Of a stretch of 64,000 bases of DNA, positions 24,544 through 36,245 are shown piece by piece (the stretch's first letter is position 1; the number at the start of each line of letters is the position of its first letter). The translations under genes and the position numbers were made by a program. This stretch comes from Aquila chrysaetos chrysaetos. Taxonomy: Eukaryota > Chordata > Aves > Accipitriformes > Accipitridae. The stretch covers positions 55,210,224 to 55,274,223 of the forward strand of contig NC_044004.1 of assembly GCF_900496995.4 (NCBI RefSeq). Reading direction: 5' to 3'. Under the pieces are notes generated by a model, which worked only from the letters and a program-made list of their open reading frames with translations, was not told the DNA's origin and did no database searches.

Positions 24544-27500
24544 AAGAGAAAATAAAAATGAAGTCGTCTCTCTACACAGCGAAGTAGGCATAGCTCTCTA
24601 ATTGAACAATTTTAAGGGAGTGGTTTGCATCAGAGAATTTTCCAGATTTTTCAGACCTACATTTCTGTGTAATTTGCAGGTACAAAGCATACAGATTTGC
24701 ACATACTTCATCGTACATATGAATTACAGTTCCAAGCCCACTATTTCCAGAAAATTAGCATGAATACACAGGTGTACCCATAGGCCCAGCTCCAGCTAAT
24801 CCCTGAACTATTCTTGGCACATCACCAAGCAGCAGCGACTATAATGAATGGCAAGAGCAAAGAAATGATAGCCTTATCTTTCTGGCAAGAGCTCTGAAAG
24901 CTCCGCAAGAAACTCATCATCACTAATGCAAACCCAAGAAAGGAGCGAAATATGCTTTCACTAAGCAGCATTCTCACTGGGGCCTCCGTTTAGGGTAACA
25001 TTCACAGGAGCTTAGAAAACTTCCTATTATAAATCAGTCAGTGAAGATTCATGCAGGACAAACATATCAAAGCAAACAGGGAAGCAAATAGCCATTTTAA
25101 TTACACTGGTTCATGACTTTTTATTATTTTTTAATTTTTTCCTGTTAATTGTTTATTAATTAGGTTTGTGAAGATAAAACAGTTTTGGGGACTGTTAGTT
25201 GAGAATAGCAGATATCTTTAACTGATTTAAAATGTTTATAAATTTAAAGCTTGGGTAGTTACCAGTTTCATACACAAAGAAAAAGGACCTAAACCCAAAT
25301 GCAACATCAAAAAATCAAAATTCAACAATACAAAGCAGCAATGAGATTACTTGAAACCTCTTCTTAAACATCCCTGCAGTCCTTGCCATCAGGAATTTCA
25401 AGAAGCGCAGCTGTGGTCAGCCCTGCAGCAAGAAGTTTAAGACTTCAAAGCTAATTTTTCAAAGGCTTCTCACTTCATTGTTGGCAACAGTGTTTTGGTT
25501 TCAATTCCAGAGGTCCTTATAACTAAAAATACTGAGATATGGGTACATATATGGGTGTCCTGGAATGCAGACTAACATCAAGTGAGAGACTTTGTTTGTT
25601 TGTTTGTTTTTTAAACACAGAAACCATCAACAGGCAAACCACAGTATCATTTGGGGTGATGGGCAGGTCAGGGCCATAAGATAGAGCGAGGAAAGACAAT
25701 AGCAGAGAGTACTGTAAAACTGCCATTTAAATCAGAAATGTCTTTATAGGGCTAAAACATAACACACCTCTTACAAAACTTCCATTCTAAAACCTCCTTC
25801 TTTATATGTTCTCCCTCCCATCACCTCTCCCCCAGCTTCAGTTTGTGCCCCGTACATTGCTGAGGGGCTGTATTTCCTCTTACTACGCTGCTGCTGCAGC
25901 CCTCCTTACCATGCCAAAAACCATTCAGAGTGCACCAAGTCAGCACTGCAGGCTCTGACTCCTACCTTCCCCATTCTCCCCCAAGGGAAATCACTCCTAA
26001 GAGCAACCTCCATTACCTGAGGATCAAGATATGTGGTAATTACCTTCATTGCGATTTCCACCCCCACTTGCACTGCTACGGATAAAAGTTTTCAGCCACG
26101 ACAAGTACCTGCAAGGTCTCGCAGTTTGTCACAATGCCTGACAGGCTAAATTAACAGCAGTGGTGGGAAAAATATGCTTACGTGCACATGCAGCACTAAA
26201 ATAGGGCAACTTCAAATCAGCTCTAAGCTTCAAAATTAGAAAGCCTGATGAGTAAAACCAGTATATTAATACCCATTATTAGGAAAAAGTGTGGATCTAG
26301 TGGTTTTTAGAAATAGAGCTCTGACTGTGAACACAAGCGTATGCACTACTTGTGCAATACATAGGCTACACCTACGCTGGTAAATGGTCATGCTCAGCAT
26401 GTTCAGGAATGGTCCCAAACACTGGGAGCACACCTGTACAGTTGCTGGAAAATGAGGTCCGAGTTTCATCACATGGACATAGAATATGAGCCTGTCACAG
26501 ACTCAGGTCTTTCCCACAATAGTCTTCTCGGTAAGGAAAGAACAGTGAAACTTTCCATTCTTGCACCTTCTTGTGTTACACCAATTTTGAGGCTTCCAAA
26601 AAATGAGGAATAACCCAGACTTCAGCCCAAAGTGCTGACAGAAATAATCCTTAAATTATTCAGTAGTCTGGATTTGATTTCTTTTTAATTTACACTTTAT
26701 TTTCTTTTGGTAGCTTGTTCAGTAGATAATGAAAACATGGAAATACTAAAGGATCTCTGCATTTCTAACTGCATTGGCATTCAATTCTGTCTATGATCTG
26801 ATCCTCTCTTGTTGCTGTTATAGCCTGGACATCTTCTAGCTTGGCAGCTTTCCCTACACGTCAGAACACTACTGCTGACCACAAATCTTTTCCATCATGC
26901 AATACAAACATCAGACTTTTTCAATCTCTCTATTGCTGCCTTTTCTCCTGATGCATGAGATCAGCTTCCCCTCACTACTTGGAGTATAATAGATAATAAT
27001 CTTGTTTCTTTATCACAAGTGTAATTTCACAATACAAGTGTAAACTCTTCACAGTCCTGTCATCTTACTCCTTAGTCTGTTCCTGGTCCGACTGCTGCAT
27101 CTGCTATCAAGCTGCTGTCATATACCTGGAATCTTCATCTATCAAGTCCAACCACCCTCACAGCCCTTTCAAGTTTCATCTTAAAGATTCTAGACTAAGC
27201 AACACCTCTTCTCTTTCACGTTCATCAACAATCCTGGTGTCCTGTATTATTCATCTGCCTATTGTATCAAAATCTCAATCTTTCTCAAGGAAGACACAAG
27301 TCTTGTGCACGACCCGAGGAGCTTACAGGTAACTGAAGCTGTCCCCAAAGGCAAGTTTGTTTGTTTTTTTAAACAATACTATTTTTGTATTTCCAGGCCC
27401 ACTGGGGAAAGTAAATGAATTGGTTTGGGCCTGGAATATCATTATGTTTAGTTTTTTACATGGACCAGACCTTACAAAGGTGAAGAATAAGAAGCGGGGA

Positions 27501-27597
27501 ACCTGGCTCAGTGAAGTTGCTTTAGTAATATTTTGTGGGAGACAGTTAAAATTAGCACATTTCACAACTTCTGAGCTCTCCTACTACTGTATGTAGA

Positions 27598-27628
27598 TTA
27601 ATGCCCTTTTTGGGGAAAAGGGCATTAA
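27598..27628. repeat. Perfect 13-bp stem hairpin, 5-nt loop
   Basis: The left arm 27598-27610 (TTAATGCCCTTTT) is exactly complementary to the right arm 27616-27628 (AAAAGGGCATTAA), with TGGGG as the loop. No T-run follows on either side and no gene adjoins it. Confidence 0.9.
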
Positions 27629-28009
27629 GGAAGGACAAACTGACACAAACATTTTGAGATTATCAAGCCTTCTGTGGATGCAAATCCCAAGAAATCTGAA
27701 GAATCAAACATCTAGATTTAACTTATCAAGTAGTTACAGACAGAGTGAAATGCTTTGACATCCTGAGAGTAGCTCTTGTGGGCATTTGAACACCTCAGAA
27801 TTGCCTTTCTGAAATTCTCAGCCTCAGTGAGCAGGCAAGCTTGCCAAGAGCTCACTACAATATTTGGAGAAGGTAACAGCCTCTCTGCTGGTGCCTAGGT
27901 GCAGTTTTTCCCTAATTCTAGTTTTGGAAGACTCTGTCTTTCTCTACAATTGCTACAATTTATTCTTGATGCTACAATGGATGTGGTTTTTACTGGAAAT
28001 ATCATTGTT

Positions 28010-28014
28010 GGCAC
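28010..28014 (+). repeat. 5-bp target site duplication, left copy (GGCAC)
   Basis: GGCAC directly before the LTR start is repeated exactly at 28611-28615 after its end, which marks the insertion site of the solo LTR. Confidence 0.85.
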
Positions 28015-28610
28015 TGTCACAGTTTAACCCCAGCTGGCAACTAAGCACCACAGAGCCACTCACTCATTCCCTGCCAGGTGGGATGGGGGAGAGAATCAGA
28101 AGAGTAGAAGTAAGAAAACTCATGGGCTGAGATAAAGACAGTTTAATAGGTAAAGCAAAAGCCATGCATACAAGCAAGGCAAAACAAGGAATTCATTCAC
28201 CACTTCCCATCGGCAGGCAGGTGTTCAGCCACCTCCAGGAAAGCAGGGCTCCATCACGCGGAACGGTTACTTGGGAAGACAAACGCCATCACTCCGAACG
28301 TCCCCCCCTTCCTTCTTCTTCCCCCAGCTTTATCTGCTGAGCACAATGTCATATGGTCTGGGATATCCCTTTGGTCAGTTGGGGTCAGCTGTCCCAGCTG
28401 TGTCCCCTCCCAACTTCTTGTGCCCCCCCAGCCTCCTCACTGGTGGGGTGGGGAGAGAAGCAGAAAAGGCCTTGGCTCTGTGTGAGTACTGCTCAGCAAT
28501 AAGGAAAATATCCTTGTATTACCAACACTGTTTCCAGCACAAATCCAAAACATAGCCCCATACTAGCTATGATGAAGAAAATTAACTCTATCCCAGCCCA
28601 AACCAGCACA
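28015..28610 (-). mobile_element. Complete solo LTR (family LTR-B), 596 bp
   Basis: This element runs from TGTCACAGTTTAACCC to AACCAGCACA on the plus strand, so it has the canonical TG...CA ends. It is flanked by identical GGCAC duplications. I recognise it as a widespread avian LTR type; the family name is not certain. Sense is the minus strand: that strand starts TGTGCTGGTTTGGG and carries a TATA-like GATAAAGC (plus-strand near 28328-28337). An ATTAAA poly(A) variant follows (plus-strand TTTAAT at 28142-28147), then the U5 segment. No internal retroviral sequence remains, which fits recombination between two LTRs after insertion. A 5-bp duplication fits several ERV classes, most often ERVL-like elements. 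The 94-codon plus-strand frame at 28271 is antisense noise. Confidence 0.9.
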
Positions 28611-28615
28611 GGCAC
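28611..28615 (+). repeat. 5-bp target site duplication, right copy (GGCAC)
   Basis: This is an exact copy of 28010-28014, directly after the terminal CA of the LTR. Confidence 0.85.
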
Positions 28616-31600
28616 CTAGATTTCAACATAAAAAAAGAGATTAGAAGAATATGAAATTCACAACTAACAAAATTGAAAGAGACACTTGCTGATCCCTTCA
28701 TCAACACCAGCACCTTCATTGCCTGAAACAGCACTTACAGTTGATTGCTCCTTCATGCACCCTTTACACACACAGGCATGCGCCTTGCCTTTGGTGTTAC
28801 ACATTAATCACTTTCACAGCATAAGTTGCTATTGCACCGCAACCTCCTGAGCTGCATGATAGAAGGAAATACAAGGAAAAGAAGCTTGAGAGTGAGCAGA
28901 GCAGACCAGAGCTCAACATCTATCTGAAAATTCAGTTTTCTACTCAGATTTGCCCAACTGCATGCTTTCAGCTATAGAAATCACAGATGTTATTACAGGC
29001 TAAGTTTCTTGCAGTATCTCAAATACAGTATGAGTTTTGAGAGCTTGCCTGGGAAAAACAGCAACTCAAAAAATTACTTCAAATCACCAGGTTATACCTG
29101 GAGCTGCCTGGTTGCAAAGCGGGCTTTACCTCTAAGACACAGGACAACTGGGTGCAACTAATTATTTATGTTGTGGAATGCAGTCAGAGAAGTATGGGCT
29201 GTGGTAGCTCAAGGGGTAGAAAGGAAAAAAGAAATAAAAAAAAGGGGGGGAGGGGCATGCAGCTGCACCAAAATGGTGCCTTCAACAGGAATGTGAAGGC
29301 TGTAACATATTTCGGAAAATACCAAATTCTATAATATTGAAAAATTAAAGCCTAAGGATTTTGTCTGTGATATTCAGAGTTATTATTTCAGACTTCCACA
29401 AATGCAAAAAGACTTTTTTTTAGTTCATACCCTATTTATATTTTTTAAATATCCCAGAAATAGCTATACCTGTATACGTATTTGTGTGCATATAGACATA
29501 TACATATTAAATATATGTGAAGATATAGATATATACATTATTTAGTGAAAGTTCCGTTTCTTAAATTCAATGAAACCTAAAGCCAGTTTTACAGTTAAGG
29601 AACTGCAAAACATACAGGGTCCTGCATATATACACACTAAAGAATTTTTGCTACCTTAAGATATAGCCTGAATTCCTGTACTAAAGAACCAAAAAGTAAA
29701 TAAACCACAGAGTTCATATTTCATCTGCTTGAATTAAAGACAGGCTTTAAAACAACACATTCCAGGCAAATGGATATTCCTCTCTCCAGATTAATGTAAC
29801 ACTAGCATATTGTGGACAATAGTGAGGCAAGACAGTGCCTCAGAGTTGCAAATTTGTCTGAAGACAGTCATCTGGCTAATACATTATTCATTTGTTAACT
29901 TCACTCAGCATTAGTTCAGTTGTCAAGTGTGGCAAAATTATTTCCTGACAGGGACGAAGCAAATGGAGTAGAAATAAAAAAAAAGAGTTAAAAGAGTACT
30001 GGGGAAGCCCAAACTCACTGGATTGCAAGGTTGAAAAAGGGCATAAAAATTTAAATAAGAAGGCTGGCGTACGCACCTCCTGAAAGTCCTATTTAAATTC
30101 TGAGAGCTTCCTGATGTTATTAAAACACTGCAGTATTGAACCTGGCATTGAGGGATATACCACATGCTAAAGCATAGTGGGGTTTTTCTTGGGACTTTTT
30201 TTTTCCTGTTTGATTCTGCCAGAATACATACCATGAACAATAGATTGATTCTTATCCATCAGTTGTTGAAAGGCTATCCTCATGGACATACAATCACAGA
30301 CCAAAGTAACTTGCCTATACTGCCTAGAAAGTATAAAAGGTGATATTTCAAACCAGGTCTTTTTTGTAACTCTACCCTAAAACGTTCTTTTCTTTGTATT
30401 ATAATCTTTTGGTTTATGCATCACTAACAGTTGAACACAGTGGCCTTACTTAGCTACAGCTTAGCTCTTGCAATTATTATTGTTTAGGTAGAACTCAAAT
30501 TATCTCCATTAGTATTATCAAGTCAGAAGCTGTTTTTACAAATTAGAAGTTACTTACAGGGCTTAGTTTTATTTGCACCAAAGTAGAGAAATTGATGGAA
30601 ACAGAGAAATAAATAGGACATAATTGTCCCATTAGAGAAGTAGCATTATTTATGTAGTAATAAATTATAACATTTAAATATAAAATGCTTCATAACACTT
30701 CAATAAAACATACTGTAGCAAAATCTGTCACAGATGCATGCAATTCACTGGGTTAAGTCCCAAAACATGTGATTTACACAAATCAAGATATACTAAAACT
30801 ATACAAGTAAAAATAAAGAGCACTGTGTAATTGCTTGGTACATCTAACAACTCCAAAGTAAACCTTTACCTAAGAACATGATTATGTATTAGCACTTACT
30901 CAGAAATAATGGCATGAATCTACAAAAAGTTTTTTTCCAATTTATTTCACATTCCTCTAACTTAAGCAGGAAAATGACTAAAATTAGGTGATGATAGCAA
31001 GTCAATATCAGGAAGAAAATACTTACAGAACAGCTGGAGATGTCTGCAGACAAACCCCCTTTTTGGTGAACACTTTAGCCTCTTTAATTTTATGGTATTT
31101 AAATTAACTGAGAAAAGTTGAGTTCTCACTTGCCCTTAAGGACTATAAACCAGACAGGTAGTTCATCCTTTTCTACTTTTTTCTCCCAGCCCCCTCAGCT
31201 GTCTTGAATCACTTCCTTAAGCATAATGCCAGCAGGAGCCATTAGGTCACCTGTGTATCACAGGCCAATAAATTTAACCTAAATGTTCCATAGATTAGCC
31301 TGACTTTACTCACCTGAACCCTAATGGGATTTAGTCAAATTGGACTGTATATCACCACTGAGGAACGGGAACCACCAAGTTCTTATACCCAAGACAGCTG
31401 TATGACCAGATGCTGGTTAGGTGAGATTTACAGAGAGAGAGTCCAGCTGGCAAACCATATCCCATAGTGAAGGGAAAGGTAAATATAGGTAAGGCCCCTA
31501 CCCATCTCACCTGGAAGCAAAGTCTTTCTGAAGCCTAGATCTTGTGACTGGGTCTTTCAAGTAGATTTTATACACACAAAATAATCTTGGAGCAATTTTC

Positions 31601-34600
31601 CCCTCCAGTTGCTCTGTCTCTTCTTGAGGGCTGTAGGAAAGCCATAATAAATACAAAACCCTAGAAAGCAAACAAAAAATAATACAACTGTCCAGTTACA
31701 TTTTAGGGGAAGAAGGAAGAAATTCCTTCCTGACTATGCAGGAAACCTCCTTCAGCTCTAAAATGTAACACTGGCCTATAGCTACTGTCTTTATGTGTTA
31801 TGAACGTACCAAGCATCATCATATGCCATTTTTACTCTCCTCAATACCCAGGAAGAAAGCGGGAGATAATGGTCATTCAAAAAGTCCCAAATTTTCAGGC
31901 CAGAAAGGGTTACTGCAATCTTGTAGGATGACACGCAACGCATACATGCTTACACATAACACACACAGATTTTTCCTTCAGCCAGATTAAAGCTTTGCTT
32001 TTTGAAAGTTTGGGAATGAGAGATACAAAAACCCCATGAGTTTCCCAGATTTCATTTTCCTGGGTCAGCCATTCTGGTATTTAAATTGCACTCACAGCTA
32101 GAAAGTTGTACCTTATGTCAAGGTTGGATTTTTCTAACTTGAACTTCCAGCACTTACCAGAAAGGCTTTATCATGAATACTTACACACCAGATATGGGAA
32201 CACGAATGAGTTATCATAGAACAAGGTCAGGTGTTCACTTCTGTATTAATAACTGCTCTTATCCCATGGAAAATGTGAGGCAGCTTACTCTCAGGAGAAG
32301 GGGCCTCAAGTCAACCCTGGCAACACTCTTTCCCTGTGCACACTGTGTTGTCTTCCCATTCACATATCACAGGAAGATCTCAAGAAGTAGCTTGTCCTGT
32401 TTTCCATGTGCAAGTTCACAGATAGCCCCGTACCGTTTCCACCTCTAGTTTTACCAGAACTCAAGCTTCTCAAGGTGCCAGGACTCGGAGGGTGTCTGTG
32501 CATCTAATAGGAAACAAGGGGTAAAGCACTACTCACACTTCTGTTTTCTTTGCCCTTCCTTACTTACGGAACAAGTTGTGACAGCCTATTTCCATCAGAT
32601 GATCCAAATTCCACTAATTTATAGTACCATATTATACTTCCCTACATATTCAAGCACCCCAACATCCTCCTGTTGCTCATGTAGGTTTCTAACATCAGCA
32701 CAGAGGCAATTAAAAATACATTCCTTACATGCATCTTTGTACCAAATTAAATGATATAATGTATGCAAGATTTTCAAGGAGTTGCTATGTCAGGGGTGAG
32801 AAGATGTGCTGAGAATTTGAAACTGATGCAAGATATGAAAAAGATAATTCATGAAGTAGTAAGCACTGGAAGGTCACTTTGACCCAATTTTCCATTTTCT
32901 TGCAGGACATCAGACATAGTGTTTGGGAGTGCAGAGACAGCACTTGTTAATAACTTCATAATTTCTGTAGCCTACAACTCAATTTTCACAGCTGCATTAC
33001 AAGTGCAGAAACAAACCATGATCTCATAAGCTGTTCTAAAGGATATTTTTATGAAAGAATCTTTCATGCTCTTCCCTGCTGCTGAAATCAAACATCCCCT
33101 GAAATCCACAGAATGTGCTTGTACAGGTTTCCTCCCAATTTCTATTGCAAACCTCAGTGGTAACTTAATACTTTGCTTCTAGTTCCCAGTTTTCCTAAAA
33201 AACTTCTGTTTTAATTATTTTTTTTCCGTGATGAATACATCAAAAACATCATCATTTCATTGTTTTTAATGAGATATTCTCACAGGCATCACTGCGCCAT
33301 GCTTCACAGGTGCTAATCACTTTAAAAAAAACCTGTGCACTGATGGTGTGTATTGTCTTCTACAGATACGGTATCTAAAGCCTGACGGCCCAAAGCTCTT
33401 CCATATAGTCTCTTGGAGATGGAGATTCCTCTTGTGAAGACTCCTCTCCCTTTTGCACTATACCACAAGTAGCCATACATACAGAATCTTGCATTCAACT
33501 GCAAGAATGGCAGGGCTTTATTTGGATTTCTTCTTTACAACAGCCCCTTTGTTCTGTGGTAAAGTTTTACCTAATTGACAGATAGACAAAAATCAAGTCC
33601 TCAGCTCCTTTGGAGTTTTCTCTTTCTCTTCTAGGATTTATAAGCATTCAGTCAAAAGATCAAAAAGTCTCCCTAGTTTTGCACGATTCTTTTGGATTCA
33701 CTAAAAACAATTATAATCAAAGATGTTCTGTAGTGCCAGGCCTCTTTCTGGCATTTTTTTTTTGAAAGCAGAACTCTTTAGAAGTCACTCTCCTCAAAAC
33801 CCTCTCTTGGAGCAGGTAACAGTCTTACCTCTCTGGGTCTTGCAAAGATATATGTGTGCATTTCAAACAGGACATGCAAGTAAACTTGTGAAACCCATAC
33901 ATTTTACAGCTTGCTCTGATTGATACCAAGTATCCAAGTGGGAAATAATGTGGACTAATATGTGGAATATCTCCATCATCATCCCGCGGAGACAGATCAG
34001 TAAGAACAGAATTTCACTGCCTTTTTCCCCAGGCAGGTAGAGGAAACGTGGGGGACAGTTAAAAAGCCAAAGCAAAATTTACTGCTGAGCAAAAGAAATA
34101 AGGAAGCAAAAACACGGGACAAAGATGAATTTCAGGCAAGATTTGAAAATAGATGAAAGCAGAAAAATACAACTTTTCACCACTTACACTCATTTAAGAA
34201 TCCCTGTATTTTATTAGGTACTGAATTAGACAAACTCTGCAGTTAAAAAACCAACATGTTCTGGTTTGAGTTTTCTGCAGTCGCAGTACAAAGAAAACAG
34301 TAACAGAAGTGTTTTAGTTGTCTAGTCATTGTAAAAACATACTAATTTTCAGTATCAGCTGATCATAAAATTACATATCTTCAGTGTCAAGTTCTGCATA
34401 CTGGGACAGTGGTTAACCCCGCTGAAGTCAACTGCAAAATTCTGCTGATGTCCTAAGGAAAGAACTGGTGAATCATAAGGCTACACCAAAGTAAATGGAG
34501 AAACCCCAACACATTCAATCTGTACTCCACAGAAGGACCGACTAATTATTCTTTGCTTGTCATATCACGCTGCCCTTTTACAGGCATGAAAGCTCCCAGG

Positions 34601-35240
34601 ACCTCTTCCAGAAAGGAAACCCCTGGCAGCTGCTGACTGCTGGTCAAAGGGACTACTGGTGTCACTTGTAGAGTCATCATAGGGGCTGACTCATCCCCAA
34701 CTTCTTTTCACATCGCTCATCTGAATTGTCCCTGGGGTACCCATTTCTATGGGCCAAGCAAGACTTTCTATCATACTCTTCGGTCCTACTCTATTTAACC
34801 ATACTTTAGGATTTATTCAGGTAACCCTGTGAATGCATAAATATGGAAAGATTTGGAAAAAGTGAAAATGCTACAAGAGCTACTCAATTAATTTCACACA
34901 CACACCCCCAAAACGTTTCCCAGTGAAAGTGCTATAATGAGAGGACTGTAAGAGCAAACAGTTCCTCATTGTTCCCTGCGTTATAGAGGCTGAGCGTCCC
35001 AGGGCAGAAAGGAAGGGGGAACACTGAACACAAAGGTTCATTTTCTTGTGAAAAATGCCTTCCATGCATAACTACCTTGTGCAGAAGCCTTTCAGTTTTG
35101 GGTGTAAAACTCGTAACGTTGGCTCAGCAAAACGTACAGCAATTGTACTTCACCCGGCGGTTTCCTCCACCGATTCTTTTCCTCACAGAGCCCACCTAAA
35201 AGCCGGTTTTTCCAGCCAGCTTCATACCCCCCTTCCTGCA
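28616..35240. other. AT-rich non-coding DNA
   Basis: No exon or repeat family was recognised. An AT-rich stretch with TATA-type alternation lies at about 29440-29545. Short open frames such as 29938-30240 (minus) and 32173-32448 (plus) match nothing. Confidence 0.55.
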
Positions 35241-36079
35241 AAATGCTCCTCCTCGAGTCCACGTTCTTAAGTACGAATTTAAACACCACGCTCCCCATTT
35301 TTAAACCACTCCCCCGCCCGGCTACATCCAGCTTGCGCCCCGACCCCGCGGCGGGGGGCTGCGGGGAAGGAGCTTCGGCGGGGCCTGGGCCTTTGCAGGA
35401 ACTTCGAAGAGGCGGCTGCCCGCCCGCCCGCCCGCCCAGCGAACGCGGGCCCGGGCTCGGCCCTCTGGGCGCCCGTTGCCCCACCGCCTACCACGCTTTC
35501 CAGCCCCGCTCCCCCTCACCGGCCAACAGCCCAGACCGCAAGCCGCAGCCGAGGCGGCCTGCCGTCCACAAAACGTTTAGGGACGGCCAGCGTCGCAGGA
35601 AAATACCCCCGCCCCTCGCCGCCGCCCCGTAGGTAAAACGCCAGCCCCTCCTCCCCGGAGGACCCGGACAGGTGTGGGGCGGCGGGAAAACTGAGGAACG
35701 GCCTCAGGCGCCCGCAGCGCGGGGGTCACCGCACCTAACAGTCGGACCGGCGCCCCTCACTCCCTCCTCACCGCCATGCCACCCCCCTGCCCGGCGGGCG
35801 GCCCCAGCCCAGCCCTTCTAACAAAGGAGGCCCGGGGCCGCGGCGAAGGGCGGGAGCCGCGGCTCCCCGCGGGGACCCGCCCCTCAGCTCCTTCCTTCCT
35901 TCTCTCCTTCCCGGCCGGGGGCGCTGCCGCCGGCTCCGCTCCGCACCGCCTCCTCCTCCCTCCCTGGCTGCCCGCCCTTCCTTCCCCGGCGGCGGCAGCG
36001 GGCGTCGGCACGGTGCCGCCGAGCGAGCGGGCGGGCGGGCGGGGTGTCTCCCAAGCGGCCTTGCCCGGATGTGCTACCC

Positions 36080-36086
36080 TGACTCA
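36080..36086. promoter_or_regulatory. TGACTCA, AP-1/TRE-type site
   Basis: This is a perfect match to the AP-1 (or NFE2-type) core, about 160 bases upstream of the plus-strand start codon and inside CpG island 2. Function is inferred from the motif and its position only. Confidence 0.4.
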
Positions 36087-36177
36087 TAGTCGCGCCGCAC
36101 GCAGGCTCCGCGCCGCCGCGCCCGCCCCGCTCCCCGCACACGCCTCCCGCGCCTCCCTCCGCGCCAGCGGAGCAGGC

Positions 36178-36235
36178 GGCGGCGGCAGCGGCAGCAGCAG
36201 CAGCAGGGGAAGGAGGAGGAGGAGGAGGCCGCGGC
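36178..36235 (+). repeat. Triplet-rich 5' UTR (GGC, CAG and GAG units)
   Basis: Short runs of GGC/GGCAGC, then four or five CAG units, then GGAGGA units lie directly before the start codon. Such triplet tracts are common in 5' UTRs of CpG-island genes and often vary in length. Confidence 0.75.
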
Positions 36236-36241
36236 GGCACG

Positions 36242-36245
36242 ATGG
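36242..36245 (+). CDS. Candidate first coding exon (ATGG) of an unidentified gene
   Basis: In the GC-rich 5' UTR-like sequence, GGCACGATGG carries G at +4 and is followed immediately by GTAAGT, an ideal 5' splice site (36246-36251). The first coding exon would then end after ATGG, a phase-1 junction, so the next exon must supply the remaining two bases of codon 2, which begins with G. I saw no continuing exon up to 64000, so the first intron would exceed 27.7 kb. Long first introns are common in vertebrate regulatory genes. Several small calcium-binding protein genes split the coding region near the start codon, but nothing here identifies the gene. The transcription start is not determined. 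It remains possible that the ATG is bypassed and this is a non-coding exon. Confidence 0.5.

Larger units (their letters stand above)
17863..28009. other. AT-rich non-coding DNA
   Basis: No known gene or repeat family was recognised apart from the listed simple tracts, the weak open frame at 23429-23743 and the hairpin near 27.6 kb. A-runs occur at about 20011-20027, 22480-22492 and 23480-23492. Confidence 0.55.

Noticed and set aside
36242..36245. Naming the plus-strand gene (for example a calcineurin B or calmodulin type gene that splits near its start codon)
   Set aside because: Four coding bases cannot identify a gene, and no second exon or recognisable neighbour is present.
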